This document shows positions 1 to 6,755 of a stretch of 13,474 nucleotides of DNA, piece after piece (within the stretch, counting starts at the first letter, position 1; each line of letters starts with the position of its first letter). The notes beneath the pieces were generated by a model, which did no database searches, was not told the DNA's origin, and was given only the letters and a program-made list of their open reading frames with translations. The DNA lies in assembly GCA_015655535.1 (NCBI GenBank), contig JAATEW010000138.1:1-13474 (forward strand). Direction: 5' to 3'. A program made the translations under genes and the position numbers. This DNA is from Hyphomicrobiales bacterium. Its GTDB lineage: Bacteria > Pseudomonadota > Alphaproteobacteria > Rhizobiales > Beijerinckiaceae.

Positions 1-927
1 GACGGTTTCGTCGAATATTACCGGGAGGCGGAGTCCGGCCTCGCTAATCATGGATGGAAAGACAGTCAGGACTCGATCTTTCACGCGGATGGATCGGAGG
101 CGCGTGGCCCGATCGCGCTTTGCGAGGTGCAAGGCTATGTCTATGCCGCCAAGCGCGCCGCGGCGGCATTGTCCAAAATGCGTGGAGACATATTCAAGGC
201 CGAAGAGCTGGATATGCAGGCCGAGGCGTTGCAACTGCGGTTCCACGAGGCCTTCTGGTGCGAAGAGATCGGCACCTATGCACTGGCTTTGGATGGCGCC
301 AAAAACCCCTGCCGTGTGCGCTCTTCCAATGCCGGACATGCGCTTTTCGCCGGGATCGCCTATCCGGCCTATGCGGCGCGCGTGGCCGATTGCCTGACAA
401 GGCCAGACGCCTTCAGCGGATGGGGCATTCGCACAATTTCGTCGGGGGAGAGTCGCTATAATCCTTTATCCTATCACAACGGCTCGATCTGGCCGCATGA
501 CAACGCGCTCATCGTCTGGGGCTTCGGCCGCTATGGCCTGAAGGCGCAGGCCGCCAAAGTCTTTTCCGGCATGTTCGACGCCGCGAGCTATCAGGAATTG
601 CGGCGCTTGCCTGAGCTTTTTTGCGGCTTCGGACGAAGGCGCCGGCGTGGCCCGACCGCCTATCCGGTCGCCTGCGCGCCGCAGGCCTGGGCCTCAGCGG
701 CTCCTTTCGCACTCCTCTCCGCATGTATCGGATTGAGCTTGCGGCATGAAGACAATGAAATCTATTTCACGGAGCCGCGATTGCCTGACTTCCTCGACGA
801 CTTGACGATACGCAACTTGAGGCTTGGCGAGACGCGCGCCGATATCCGCTTGCGCCGCGATGGCAATGACGTCACCGTAAATGTGTTGTCGCGCGAGGGC
901 ACCGCTCGTATCGTTCAGAGCAAGTGA
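1..927 (+). CDS. Glycogen debranching / amylo-alpha-1,6-glucosidase-type protein, C-terminal part
   Basis: The reading frame is open from the first base to the TGA at 925-927, so this is the last 308 residues of a longer protein cut by the left edge. The translation opens with a block around NHGWKDSQDSIFHADG and then GPIALCEVQGYVYAA, followed by YNPLSYHNGSIWPHDNALI. These are signature segments of the (alpha/alpha)6-barrel domain of bacterial amylo-alpha-1,6-glucosidase/GDE-like proteins, which hydrolyse alpha-1,6 branch points of glycogen or related glucans. The tail PDFLDDLTIRNLRLG is the usual small C-terminal beta domain. No signal peptide can be judged because the N-terminus is missing. 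It is followed by a clear hairpin terminator about 70 bp downstream, so it is the last gene of its transcript. The family is well supported; the exact glucan substrate is not visible. Confidence 0.88.
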   Translation, partial: DGFVEYYREAESGLANHGWKDSQDSIFHADGSEARGPIALCEVQGYVYAAKRAAAALSKMRGDIFKAEELDMQAEALQLRFHEAFWCEEIGTYALALDGAKNPCRVRSSNAGHALFAGIAYPAYAARVADCLTRPDAFSGWGIRTISSGESRYNPLSYHNGSIWPHDNALIVWGFGRYGLKAQAAKVFSGMFDAASYQELRRLPELFCGFGRRRRRGPTAYPVACAPQAWASAAPFALLSACIGLSLRHEDNEIYFTEPRLPDFLDDLTIRNLRLGETRADIRLRRDGNDVTVNVLSREGTARIVQSK

Positions 928-993
928 GCTGGTTCGCCACGCTCTTTGCATACCACCCGACGGCCATGGAAGTCCGCTTCCGCCGCCAAAGAT

Positions 994-1030
994 AAAAAGG
1001 CCCCGCCGACATCAAGTCGACGGGGCTTTT
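994..1030. terminator. Bidirectional Rho-independent terminator
   Basis: An 11-bp stem (GCCCCGCCGAC at 1000-1010 against GTCGACGGGGC at 1016-1026, one mismatch) closes a 5-nt loop. TTTT follows on the plus strand, and AAAAA at 994-998 gives a U tract on the minus strand. It sits between the 3' ends of the plus-strand debranching gene and the minus-strand HU gene, so it can end both transcripts. Confidence 0.85.
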
Positions 1031-1159
1031 CATGTCTTGGAGGCGCTTCGGGGCGGCCGTACAGATCGGCAATCCTAGCCATGCGGTGGCGAAACATAGC
1101 CACGAGCTGATAGGCGAGCGTGCTCGCGCCGGCATTTACAATGCGCTGAGGCTGAGGAG

Positions 1160-1564
1160 TTAAAGTGATTCTTTGAGATCGCGGGCGACGCTCAACGAAA
1201 CCTTCTTGCTCGCCTTGATCTTTATGGCTTCACCGGTCGCGGGATTGCGCCCCATGCGAGCCGCGCGTTTTTTGACCTGCAGAATGCCAATACCGCTGAT
1301 CCGGACCTTCGATCCTTTCTTCATGGTTTTGACGATCGTCTCGATCATGTCGTTGAAGAGCGATTCCACTGTCCGCTTTGGGAGCTCGTAGGCTGCGGCC
1401 AAATCCACGCCGATCTGCTTGAGGGTCACGGTCTTTACGGCGACTTTTGGCGTGGCGGATGTTTTCGCCGATGTCGCGGCGGATCGGGCGGCGACTTTGG
1501 GCTTGGCTTTCGCGCGGGCAGCAGCTGGCGGAGAAGCTTTGGTTTTCGGCTTTGAAACAGGCAT
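1160..1564 (-). CDS. HU-family DNA-binding protein with Lys/Ala-rich N-terminal extension
   Basis: The C-terminal ~90 residues are an HU/IHF fold: a helical dimerisation part (TLKQIGVDLAAAYELPKRTV), then VRISGIGILQVKKRAARMGR and the hallmark arm motif GRNPATGEAIKIKASKKV that inserts Pro into the DNA minor groove. HU bends and compacts DNA in the nucleoid. About 45 residues rich in Lys, Ala, Pro and Ser precede the core, giving 134 residues against about 90 for classic HU; such histone H1-like tails are known in some alphaproteobacterial HU proteins and would add nonspecific DNA contacts. I chose the ATG at 1564, with AGAAAGAA a few bases upstream; a TTG one codon earlier is possible but has nothing in its favour. 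It is monocistronic, with its terminator probably the shared hairpin at 994-1030. Confidence 0.9.
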   Translation of the reverse strand: MPVSKPKTKASPPAAARAKAKPKVAARSAATSAKTSATPKVAVKTVTLKQIGVDLAAAYELPKRTVESLFNDMIETIVKTMKKGSKVRISGIGILQVKKRAARMGRNPATGEAIKIKASKKVSLSVARDLKESL

Positions 1565-1620
1565 CAAAAGTTCTTTCTGTTAGATGAAGCGAATCGTACA
1601 CCCAAGCGGCTTACCAAAAA

Positions 1621-1631
1621 GTGCCTGGCAC
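1621..1631. promoter_or_regulatory. Palindrome upstream of the HU gene
   Basis: GTGCCTGGCAC is a perfect 5+1+5 palindrome about 57 bp upstream of the HU start, flanked by AAAAA on one side and an A/T-rich stretch on the other. With a 1-nt centre it cannot form a good RNA hairpin, so a protein-binding site is the more natural reading. It does not fit a sigma-54 element, because the TTGC half is absent. The function is inferred only. Confidence 0.25.
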
Positions 1632-1686
1632 ATAAAGAACCCCACGTTTTTCCGTTTCCCGCCCGAGGCTCAGGCAGTGCGCATGG

Positions 1687-2334
1687 TTATGGCCTTGCAG
1701 CGTCCCGCTGCCTTTGGCTGATCCACCATGTCAAACCGCCGAGTGCGATGATCACCAGCGTGACGGTGCTCAAGAGGAGCGGCGACTGGTCGAGCCAACC
1801 GACGCCCGGTACAGCCAGGAATAGCGCCACGCCGACTGCGCAGATCCGCCACACCTTCGCCTGGACACCCGCTACGAAAGTGCCGAGGGCCAGTAAAATC
1901 ATCATGGTGAGCGAGTCGGCGTTAGCATTCAGAACGCCCGCCACGTCTCTATTGTAGAGCAGATAGATAGCAACCATTAAGGCGCTCCAATGCAGCGCCA
2001 GCGAGTAGACGAGCGATACGCGTTCTTGTCTTGTTGCGAAGTGGCGCCATCCTGCGACGATCGAAATGACACCGAATATCGGTGTCAGAATAACCCAATA
2101 TGTGACAGGCAGTCGAAAAGCCAAGCCCACGAGCGCCAGTAAAAGCATTATGATAAACGGCAAGTCATGAAGCAGCCAGCGTATGGAGATGGGCATATGC
2201 GACGGTCCCACTATGTGCGCGGCTTCGGTTTTCCGGTCACCGCAATTCCCGCCAATCACTATATCATCGTTTCCCAAATCGTCTTCGATCGACGCGATCA
2301 ACGCGGCCCTGGAATCGGCCGGTATAGGGTTCAT
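1687..2334 (-). CDS. Six-helix integral membrane protein, function unknown
   Basis: With the ATG at 2334 the product is 215 residues. Six hydrophobic segments can be seen at roughly residues 53-73, 77-96, 108-127, 141-158, 162-181 and 186-205, preceded by a polar ~50-residue cytoplasmic-looking N-terminus (MNPIPADSRAALIASIEDD). A conserved-looking loop WRHFATRQERVSL lies between helices 2 and 3, and the protein ends in a basic tail (SQRQRDAARP). I do not recognise a named family and assign no function. The start is uncertain: the frame stays open upstream to 2493, but that extension reads like noncoding sequence, and an internal ATG at 2196 would give 169 residues starting just before helix 1. 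Neither start has a strong ribosome-binding site. It is transcribed toward HU with a 122-bp gap. Confidence 0.65.
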   Translation of the reverse strand: MNPIPADSRAALIASIEDDLGNDDIVIGGNCGDRKTEAAHIVGPSHMPISIRWLLHDLPFIIMLLLALVGLAFRLPVTYWVILTPIFGVISIVAGWRHFATRQERVSLVYSLALHWSALMVAIYLLYNRDVAGVLNANADSLTMMILLALGTFVAGVQAKVWRICAVGVALFLAVPGVGWLDQSPLLLSTVTLVIIALGGLTWWISQRQRDAARP

Positions 2335-2641
2335 CCCGGAAAACGGATCGAAATCGGGCGTTCGGTTCAAGAAGAGGCCATGACGTCCGCGCAGGTTAGA
2401 GGGCCATAAAGCAGCTCGAACGGGCGCATGGCAAAAACGAGATCGTGGAAACAAGAGCAGGCGAGCGTAAATAGCCAAAAGGGACAAGCCCAAATGAGGT
2501 TTGCGCGCTTGGCCGCCTATGGATCCTTCAGAGTCCAGATCGCGGCGGCGGAAGTTTCATGACCGGTCAGCCGGAATGGCTTTTCGTTGAAGTGGCAACG
2601 GTGGCCCTTGAGGCCGGCATAAAGCTGTTGCGCGCGTCAGC
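2335..2641. other. Intergenic stretch with no supported gene
   Basis: The 307 bp lie between two same-direction minus-strand genes. Short open frames on both strands here have no good ribosome-binding site and no recognisable composition. I see no convincing terminator; a GGCC-TTGA-type 4-bp stem near 2610 is too weak to call. Confidence 0.4.
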
Positions 2642-2938
2642 TCATGCGGCCTTAGCCAAAACGGCCTCTTGTTTATTGAGGATTTCGATCACGCGCTCGC
2701 ATAGCGACCGTCGTAGATCCGAGGTCCGCGTGCCGAAGCGATGACAATGGATGTGGCCGCCGGCTTTGAATTCGTCGCGTGCTTGCGCGACCGCGGCCTG
2801 GCAAAGCTCGAAACAATGGGCATGGACATGCTCGGTATGCGCGAACGTGCCGATCTTGCCGGATTGGTCGATCTTAAAGAGCAAGCCGCTCTCTTCTTCG
2901 ACGATCCATGGGATCGCGAAATCTAGCGTAAATCTCAT
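2642..2938 (-). CDS. Small His/Cys-rich protein, function unknown
   Basis: The ATG at 2938 is preceded by AAAGGTG about 5 nt upstream, giving a 98-residue product; the frame is open upstream to 3013, but that part lacks a start with an RBS. The N-terminus MRFTLDFAIPWIVEEESGLL looks like paired beta strands. The middle carries a dense set of potential metal ligands: H34, H37, H39, H41, C42, C46, then H62, H64, C65, H66. There is no signal peptide or membrane segment. I do not recognise the family. Metal binding is an inference from the residue pattern, and clustered His and Cys can also arise by chance in a small protein. It has no obvious operon partner, with gaps of about 300 bp on both sides. 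Confidence 0.6.
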   Translation of the reverse strand: MRFTLDFAIPWIVEEESGLLFKIDQSGKIGTFAHTEHVHAHCFELCQAAVAQARDEFKAGGHIHCHRFGTRTSDLRRSLCERVIEILNKQEAVLAKAA

Positions 2939-3139
2939 GCGGGCACCTTTTCCAAAATAGCCAGAAGCAAGGGCAGGTCTATATGAACCAATCTTGCCGG
3001 GTTGGATGCCCAATTTTGACCGTTCCGTTGCAACGATGCGCGCGAAGCGAACTGCGCCGCGAATACACTGCGCCGATTCTGCGAAAGGAATGGATCAACA
3101 TGAGCCGCGGATGCGCGCCGCCGCACAAAATGTCTCGAA

Positions 3140-3170
3140 GGTTCAAGCCGGGGCAAGCCCGGCTTGAACC
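3140..3170. repeat. 13-bp perfect inverted repeat (REP-like or terminator hairpin)
   Basis: GGTTCAAGCCGGG at 3140-3152 pairs without mismatch with CCCGGCTTGAACC at 3158-3170 across a 5-nt GCAAG loop. It lies 90 bp beyond the stop of the dehydrogenase on the minus strand. No U tract follows directly in either direction (TTTT appears only after some 10 nt on the minus strand), so it is not a canonical terminator. The strong GC-rich stem in an intergenic gap resembles the short palindromic repeats scattered in many alphaproteobacterial genomes. Repetition elsewhere cannot be judged from this window. Confidence 0.6.
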
Positions 3171-3206
3171 AATCGAAAATCATCGTGATCGAGGTGGCAT
3201 TACCTT

Positions 3207-3232
3207 GCGATCTCGCTGTAGCGATAGATCGC
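3207..3232. repeat. Imperfect stem-loop directly downstream of the dehydrogenase stop
   Basis: GCGATCT (3207-3213) pairs with AGATCGC (3226-3232), and an inner CGCT/AGCG continues the stem with a 2-nt bulge and a very tight loop. It starts 28 bp past the dehydrogenase stop. There is no U tract, so a role in 3'-end stabilisation or termination is only possible. Confidence 0.3.
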
Positions 3233-3259
3233 CGGCGATGTGTCAAACGGACTGGGACT

Positions 3260-5899
3260 TCAGCCTTTCTTGCGGCTGACGGCCCAGACGTAAGCTGTCA
3301 GCGCATCGACATCGGCATCGGAGAGGTCTGCGCCACCCTTCGGCGGCATGGCGCCTGGATGCTCCTTCGGTTCTTCGACACCTTTGACGATGGTCTCCTT
3401 GATGGCCGCGAGGCTGCCGTCGCCCCAAAGCCATTTGCCGCTGGTGAGATCGGGACCGATCGGCCCGCCTCCCGCGTCGCCGCCATGGCAACCCGCGCAA
3501 GTTCCGCCATCCGCGCCGGTGAATATGGCGCTGCCATGTGCGACTTGTTCGGCCGTCCCGCCGGGCGGTACCGGCAGGGACGAGAGGCCCGCGCCCGCGT
3601 CCGGATGCACGCCTTCGGGCGGCAAAACGCTTTCCGAAGACGCGGCTTCCTTCGCGGGGCTTGGCGCCGCCGCGATTTTGGCATTGGCATCTCCCTTATA
3701 GGTGACACGCCAAATGCGTCCGTTCTGATCGTCGGAAATATAGAGCGCGCCATCGGGCCCGACAGCAACGCCGGACGGGCGATGCGCGGCGCGCCCAGGT
3801 TCCTTGACCGCACCGGCGAATCCGTCGGCGAAGACAATATAATCCCCGGCCGCTTTGCCATCGGCCAGCGGCTGGAAAACAATATTATAGCCGGCTTGCG
3901 GCGACGGCGCGCGATTCCACGATCCGTGGAACGCGATGAATGCGCCGCCCTGGTAGGCCTTGGGAAAGGCTTTGCCCTCATAGATCGTCATGCCGTTGGG
4001 TGCCCAATGGGCCGGGAAGGCCGCAACGGGTTCCTGTTTGCCGGCGCAGCGGCCGACCGCTTTGCCGCCGTCTCCGCCATACTCCGGGGCCAGAACGAGC
4101 TTCTTTTGGTTGGGATCGTAATAGCAATAAGGCCAGCCGAAGTCGGCATTCTTCTTCAGCTCCACCACCTCTTCCGAGGGAAGTTCCGCGCCTTGCTTCG
4201 GCGTGTAGAGCTTGCCCCAGCTTTCGGCGAGCTGGTCGCGGCCATGCTGGGTCGCAAAGAGCCGGCCCTTGGCGTCGAAGGCAAAGCCTTCGCCATTGCG
4301 CAGGCCGGTCGCGTAGCGTTCGGCGGGTGAGAATTTTTGGCCCGTCTTTTTGGTATCAAATCGCCAAATGCCGCCGCGCGTTTCAAGCTCGGTACAAGGA
4401 TCGGTTCCGACGATGCCCGTCATCCTGTTTTTCGGCTGACAACTGTTGGTCGCAGATCCGAGATCGACATAGAGCGATCCATCCTTGCCGATGATGAAGG
4501 GATGCATTGGATGGTCGCCGGTGATCGGCATGCCGGAGACGATGACCTCGGGCTTGCCCTTGAAGGAGACACCATCGGCGGAAAGGGGATAGGCTTCGAT
4601 CCGGTCATTGACCTCGGCGAACAGCTTGCCATCATAGAGCCCGATGCCTGTACCGCCGGCGGACCCGCCCTTCTGATCCAAGCCGAAGCGGACGATGACG
4701 TCGGCCTTGCCGTCGCCGTTCGTATCCTTCAAGGCGACGAGAAATCCGCCGTCCGGCAGCGCATTGTCCTTATAATAGACGCCGCTCCAGGTGTTGACGT
4801 AAACGACGCCGTTTGGCGCAACCGCCATGTGCCTTGCATGTCCGATCTTGTCGGCAAAGACCGTCGCGCTGAACCCGGGCGGAAGCGTGATGCCGCCATT
4901 GTCTTCTGTCTCGCCTGCCGCTTTATCCGTCGTCAGAGCGTCCGCGAGCGGTATGGAACGCAGTTGAAACGTTGGCAATGGGGCCGTCTTGCCGAGATGA
5001 TCGAGCTGTCCTTCGGCAACGAAGATGATGTCGCCCGCGACCGTCACACCCGTCGGTCCAGCGAATGGCTTAACGGTGTCGACCGTCGCCTTATCGCCGG
5101 AAACGGTCACATGATCCAATGTGCCGGCACCTTCGACCATCAGAAAACCGCCCTTGATGGGCTTCAACGCGTCAGGATGCGTGAGCGGGCGCGACGTGGA
5201 AAGCTTGGTGAGCTTGCCTGGCGCCCCATCCTTGACGTCGATGCGAAAGAGCTCGCCGGTCGTATAGGTGTTCACATAAAGGTTGCCGTCTTCGCCAAAG
5301 GCAATTCCATCGAGGCCGCCCTTCAAAGCATCGTCGGCGAGCCAGACTTCGAGCTCCTTCGCACCCTTCTTCAGACGCAAAATCTGCGGCGCGGCCGTAT
5401 TGGTAATATAGATCGAACCGTCGGCGGCAATCGCGGTGTCGTTGCAAATGGCGGGCGAGACGGGAAGTTTGTAGCTGGCCTTGCCTTCGCCGGTCTTGAG
5501 GTCAAAGCCCTTGAGAAATGCGCCCTCGACAGTCGTCGGACCTTTGAGTCCGATTGCGGTCGCGTCATTGGAGCAAACCCAGAGGGTGCCGGTCGCTTCG
5601 TCCGCATTGACGCCGAAGGTCGAGCGGGTCTCGTAATCGCCCGGCTTGATGAAGACGTCCGCTTTCGCCGCGCCGGGCGCGGCCCGAACGATGCCGCCAT
5701 TGCTGATGCTGCTGACATAGAGCGTTCCATCCGCCGCGGATGTCACGCTTTCGGGGAAGGGTGAACTTTCCGGCAATATGATCGCTGCTGGCGCAGCCAG
5801 CGCGAAAGAACCGAAGGTCGTGAGCGCGGCCGCGCATATGGAAGCGGCCAAGACAGCGCGCGCGGAGCGCGAAGCGACAGGTGATGGATTTAAAACCAA
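3260..5899 (-). CDS. Exported SMP-30-like / PQQ sugar dehydrogenase (sorbosone dehydrogenase family) / cytochrome c fusion
   Basis: The 879-residue product reads as four parts. A Sec-type signal peptide (about 1-35, SRSARAVLAASIC... to FALA-AP) is followed by a first beta-propeller (about 37-320) with repeats such as DGTLYVSS, DGSIYITN and EDGNLYVNTY, as in SMP-30/gluconolactonase proteins. A second propeller (about 335-735) has sorbosone/soluble glucose dehydrogenase motifs: GKDGSLYVDLGSATN, YATGLRNGEGFAFD, AHWAPNGMTIYEG, FHGSWNR and RPSGVAVGPDGALYISDDQ. A Pro/Ala linker leads to a class-I cytochrome c domain with CAGCH at 801-805 and a likely Met ligand in GAMPPKGG near 851. The expected role is periplasmic oxidation of a sugar or alcohol with PQQ, passing electrons through the heme to the respiratory chain. 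No ATG is available: the TTG at 5899 has GGAGGT 4 nt upstream, and the frame otherwise begins at another TTG at 5911. The substrate and whether the first propeller is catalytic are unknown. Confidence 0.88.
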   Translation of the reverse strand: MVLNPSPVASRSARAVLAASICAAALTTFGSFALAAPAAIILPESSPFPESVTSAADGTLYVSSISNGGIVRAAPGAAKADVFIKPGDYETRSTFGVNADEATGTLWVCSNDATAIGLKGPTTVEGAFLKGFDLKTGEGKASYKLPVSPAICNDTAIAADGSIYITNTAAPQILRLKKGAKELEVWLADDALKGGLDGIAFGEDGNLYVNTYTTGELFRIDVKDGAPGKLTKLSTSRPLTHPDALKPIKGGFLMVEGAGTLDHVTVSGDKATVDTVKPFAGPTGVTVAGDIIFVAEGQLDHLGKTAPLPTFQLRSIPLADALTTDKAAGETEDNGGITLPPGFSATVFADKIGHARHMAVAPNGVVYVNTWSGVYYKDNALPDGGFLVALKDTNGDGKADVIVRFGLDQKGGSAGGTGIGLYDGKLFAEVNDRIEAYPLSADGVSFKGKPEVIVSGMPITGDHPMHPFIIGKDGSLYVDLGSATNSCQPKNRMTGIVGTDPCTELETRGGIWRFDTKKTGQKFSPAERYATGLRNGEGFAFDAKGRLFATQHGRDQLAESWGKLYTPKQGAELPSEEVVELKKNADFGWPYCYYDPNQKKLVLAPEYGGDGGKAVGRCAGKQEPVAAFPAHWAPNGMTIYEGKAFPKAYQGGAFIAFHGSWNRAPSPQAGYNIVFQPLADGKAAGDYIVFADGFAGAVKEPGRAAHRPSGVAVGPDGALYISDDQNGRIWRVTYKGDANAKIAAAPSPAKEAASSESVLPPEGVHPDAGAGLSSLPVPPGGTAEQVAHGSAIFTGADGGTCAGCHGGDAGGGPIGPDLTSGKWLWGDGSLAAIKETIVKGVEEPKEHPGAMPPKGGADLSDADVDALTAYVWAVSRKKG

Positions 5900-5921
5900 G
5901 TTGACCTCCAAGGTCAGGTTT
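5893..5921 (-). promoter_or_regulatory. Ribosome-binding site of the dehydrogenase inside an inverted repeat
   Basis: GGAGGT (5904-5909) lies 4 nt before the TTG at 5899 and is the best Shine-Dalgarno for this gene. It is part of a perfect TGACCT-N3-AGGTCA inverted repeat (5902-5916). The arms extend after a 4-nt bulge to AAACC/GGTTT (5917-5921 with 5893-5897), so the RNA hairpin would bury the SD and the edge of the start codon. It may serve as a translational switch or as a DNA operator; both are inferences. Confidence 0.5.
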
Positions 5922-6276
5922 AGGCGAAGAAGCGCCTCGTCTTCCTTTAAGGGTTAAGTGTCTGTGCTTGATTGGAGGCGGGACGCGATGAGGCCGAACA
6001 TGGGCTCGGTTCAGGACCGCTCGTAGCGCGATGTCTGCCAAGCCTCACATTGCAGCTAAGCTATTTGCAAGCTCGCGACGAATATACCAATGAAGGCCGA
6101 TTGAAGCAATATAGACACATATATATCTTGAAATCACAATTTGTTCAGCGTGGCTGCGTTGAACCAAGCGGCGCGGCGACAACCCGAACTCGGAGGCTCT
6201 TCAATTTATTGAGATCGTCCAAATCCTACTCTCACCTCTGGGAGCAAGAAATATTCGGCGGTCGAGCACCGGTCGC
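5922..6276. other. Upstream region of the dehydrogenase, no gene seen
   Basis: These 355 bp contain an A/T-rich core (about 6080-6140, including CACATATATATC) that contrasts with the GC-rich surroundings and probably carries the promoter of the dehydrogenase gene. I could not place convincing -35/-10 boxes. A long plus-strand open frame crosses the area but lacks an RBS and a recognisable product. Confidence 0.4.
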
Positions 6277-6534
6277 TCACGCCGGTTTACGCTCGCGCGC
6301 ATCCTCATCCGATGGCGCCCTCAAGGTCTTGAGCTCAATGAGATCCCATTCGACCGATTTCGCGAACAGCCCTTCGATTTTGACGTGAGGCCTAAGCGTC
6401 GGGTGAAACAATAGACAATGCTCAACGGTGTCGCAGATCTCCGCGATCGGATCGCGGGCGGAGGACAAGACGATCCAGTTGAAAGTCGGCGCGTCGACAA
6501 GTTCATATTTGATGGCGTTCACACCTGCTGCCAT
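6277..6534 (-). CDS. Small hypothetical protein (85 residues)
   Basis: The ATG at 6534 has a strong Shine-Dalgarno (GGAGG, 4 nt upstream), which is the best argument that this frame is translated. The product, starting MAAGVNAIKYELVDAPTFNW, has mixed polar and hydrophobic segments compatible with a small soluble alpha/beta protein. It has no signal peptide, membrane helix or familiar motif, although it contains two Cys in a short helix-like stretch (ICDTVEHCLLFHP). It lies alone between the outer-membrane barrel and the dehydrogenase, with gaps over 200 bp on either side. I do not recognise the family. Confidence 0.6.
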   Translation of the reverse strand: MAAGVNAIKYELVDAPTFNWIVLSSARDPIAEICDTVEHCLLFHPTLRPHVKIEGLFAKSVEWDLIELKTLRAPSDEDARERKPA

Positions 6535-6722
6535 TGTTCCTCCAATGCGCGCATCGCACCGTAAGGAGATGGGAAATGTGAGCGGCGTTTAAAGGGGAGA
6601 GGTGCAGACCGAGGCAAGGATAGTCGCTCGCCTCGTCATGATCATTCCTTATCCGAAGCTTCGCGGGATCCACGCGGCGGTATCAGCCTTTCTCTGGCAG
6701 AGACGAGGTGACTTCGGCGTTG

Positions 6723-6747
6723 GAGGGTCGCTCAGAGAGCGACCCTC
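6723..6747 (-). terminator. Hairpin just downstream of the outer-membrane barrel gene
   Basis: GAGGGTCGCTC (6723-6733) and GAGCGACCCTC (6737-6747) form a perfect 11-bp stem with a 3-nt loop, starting 8 bp after the barrel gene's stop. The position fits a transcript end, but no U tract follows on the minus strand, so it may instead protect the mRNA 3' end or act with Rho. Confidence 0.55.
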
Positions 6748-6755
6748 TATTCGCC

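Larger units (their letters stand above)
2939..3259. other. Intergenic stretch with two hairpins and no gene
   Basis: The 321 bp hold the 3' flank of the large dehydrogenase gene and the upstream region of the small His/Cys protein. The only structure I see is the long perfect hairpin at 3140-3170 and a shorter one at 3207-3232. Open frames crossing it are low-complexity products of the hairpin and GC-rich sequence. Confidence 0.5.

Noticed and set aside
1114..1127. GCGAGC-GT-GCTCGC palindrome downstream of the HU gene as a terminator
   Set aside because: The loop is only 2 nt and there is no U tract; the hairpin at 994-1030 is a far better terminator.
1621..1640. Sigma-54 promoter containing TGGCAC
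   Set aside because: The TGC/TTGC -12 element is missing at the required spacing on either strand.
2559..2744. 61-codon plus-strand frame with a weak GGAAG before its ATG
   Set aside because: More than half of it overlaps the better-supported minus-strand His/Cys protein. Its C-terminal half is Arg/Ser-rich shadow sequence.
3164..5764. Two long plus-strand open frames (388 and 475 codons) opposite the propeller-cytochrome gene
   Set aside because: They lie fully antisense to a gene with clear domains and catalytic motifs. Their products are Arg/Ala/Gly-rich and match no family, as expected from GC-rich third-position bias.
5972..6388. 138-codon plus-strand frame upstream of the dehydrogenase
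   Set aside because: No RBS, no recognisable family, and its 3' end is antisense to the 85-residue minus-strand gene that has a strong RBS.
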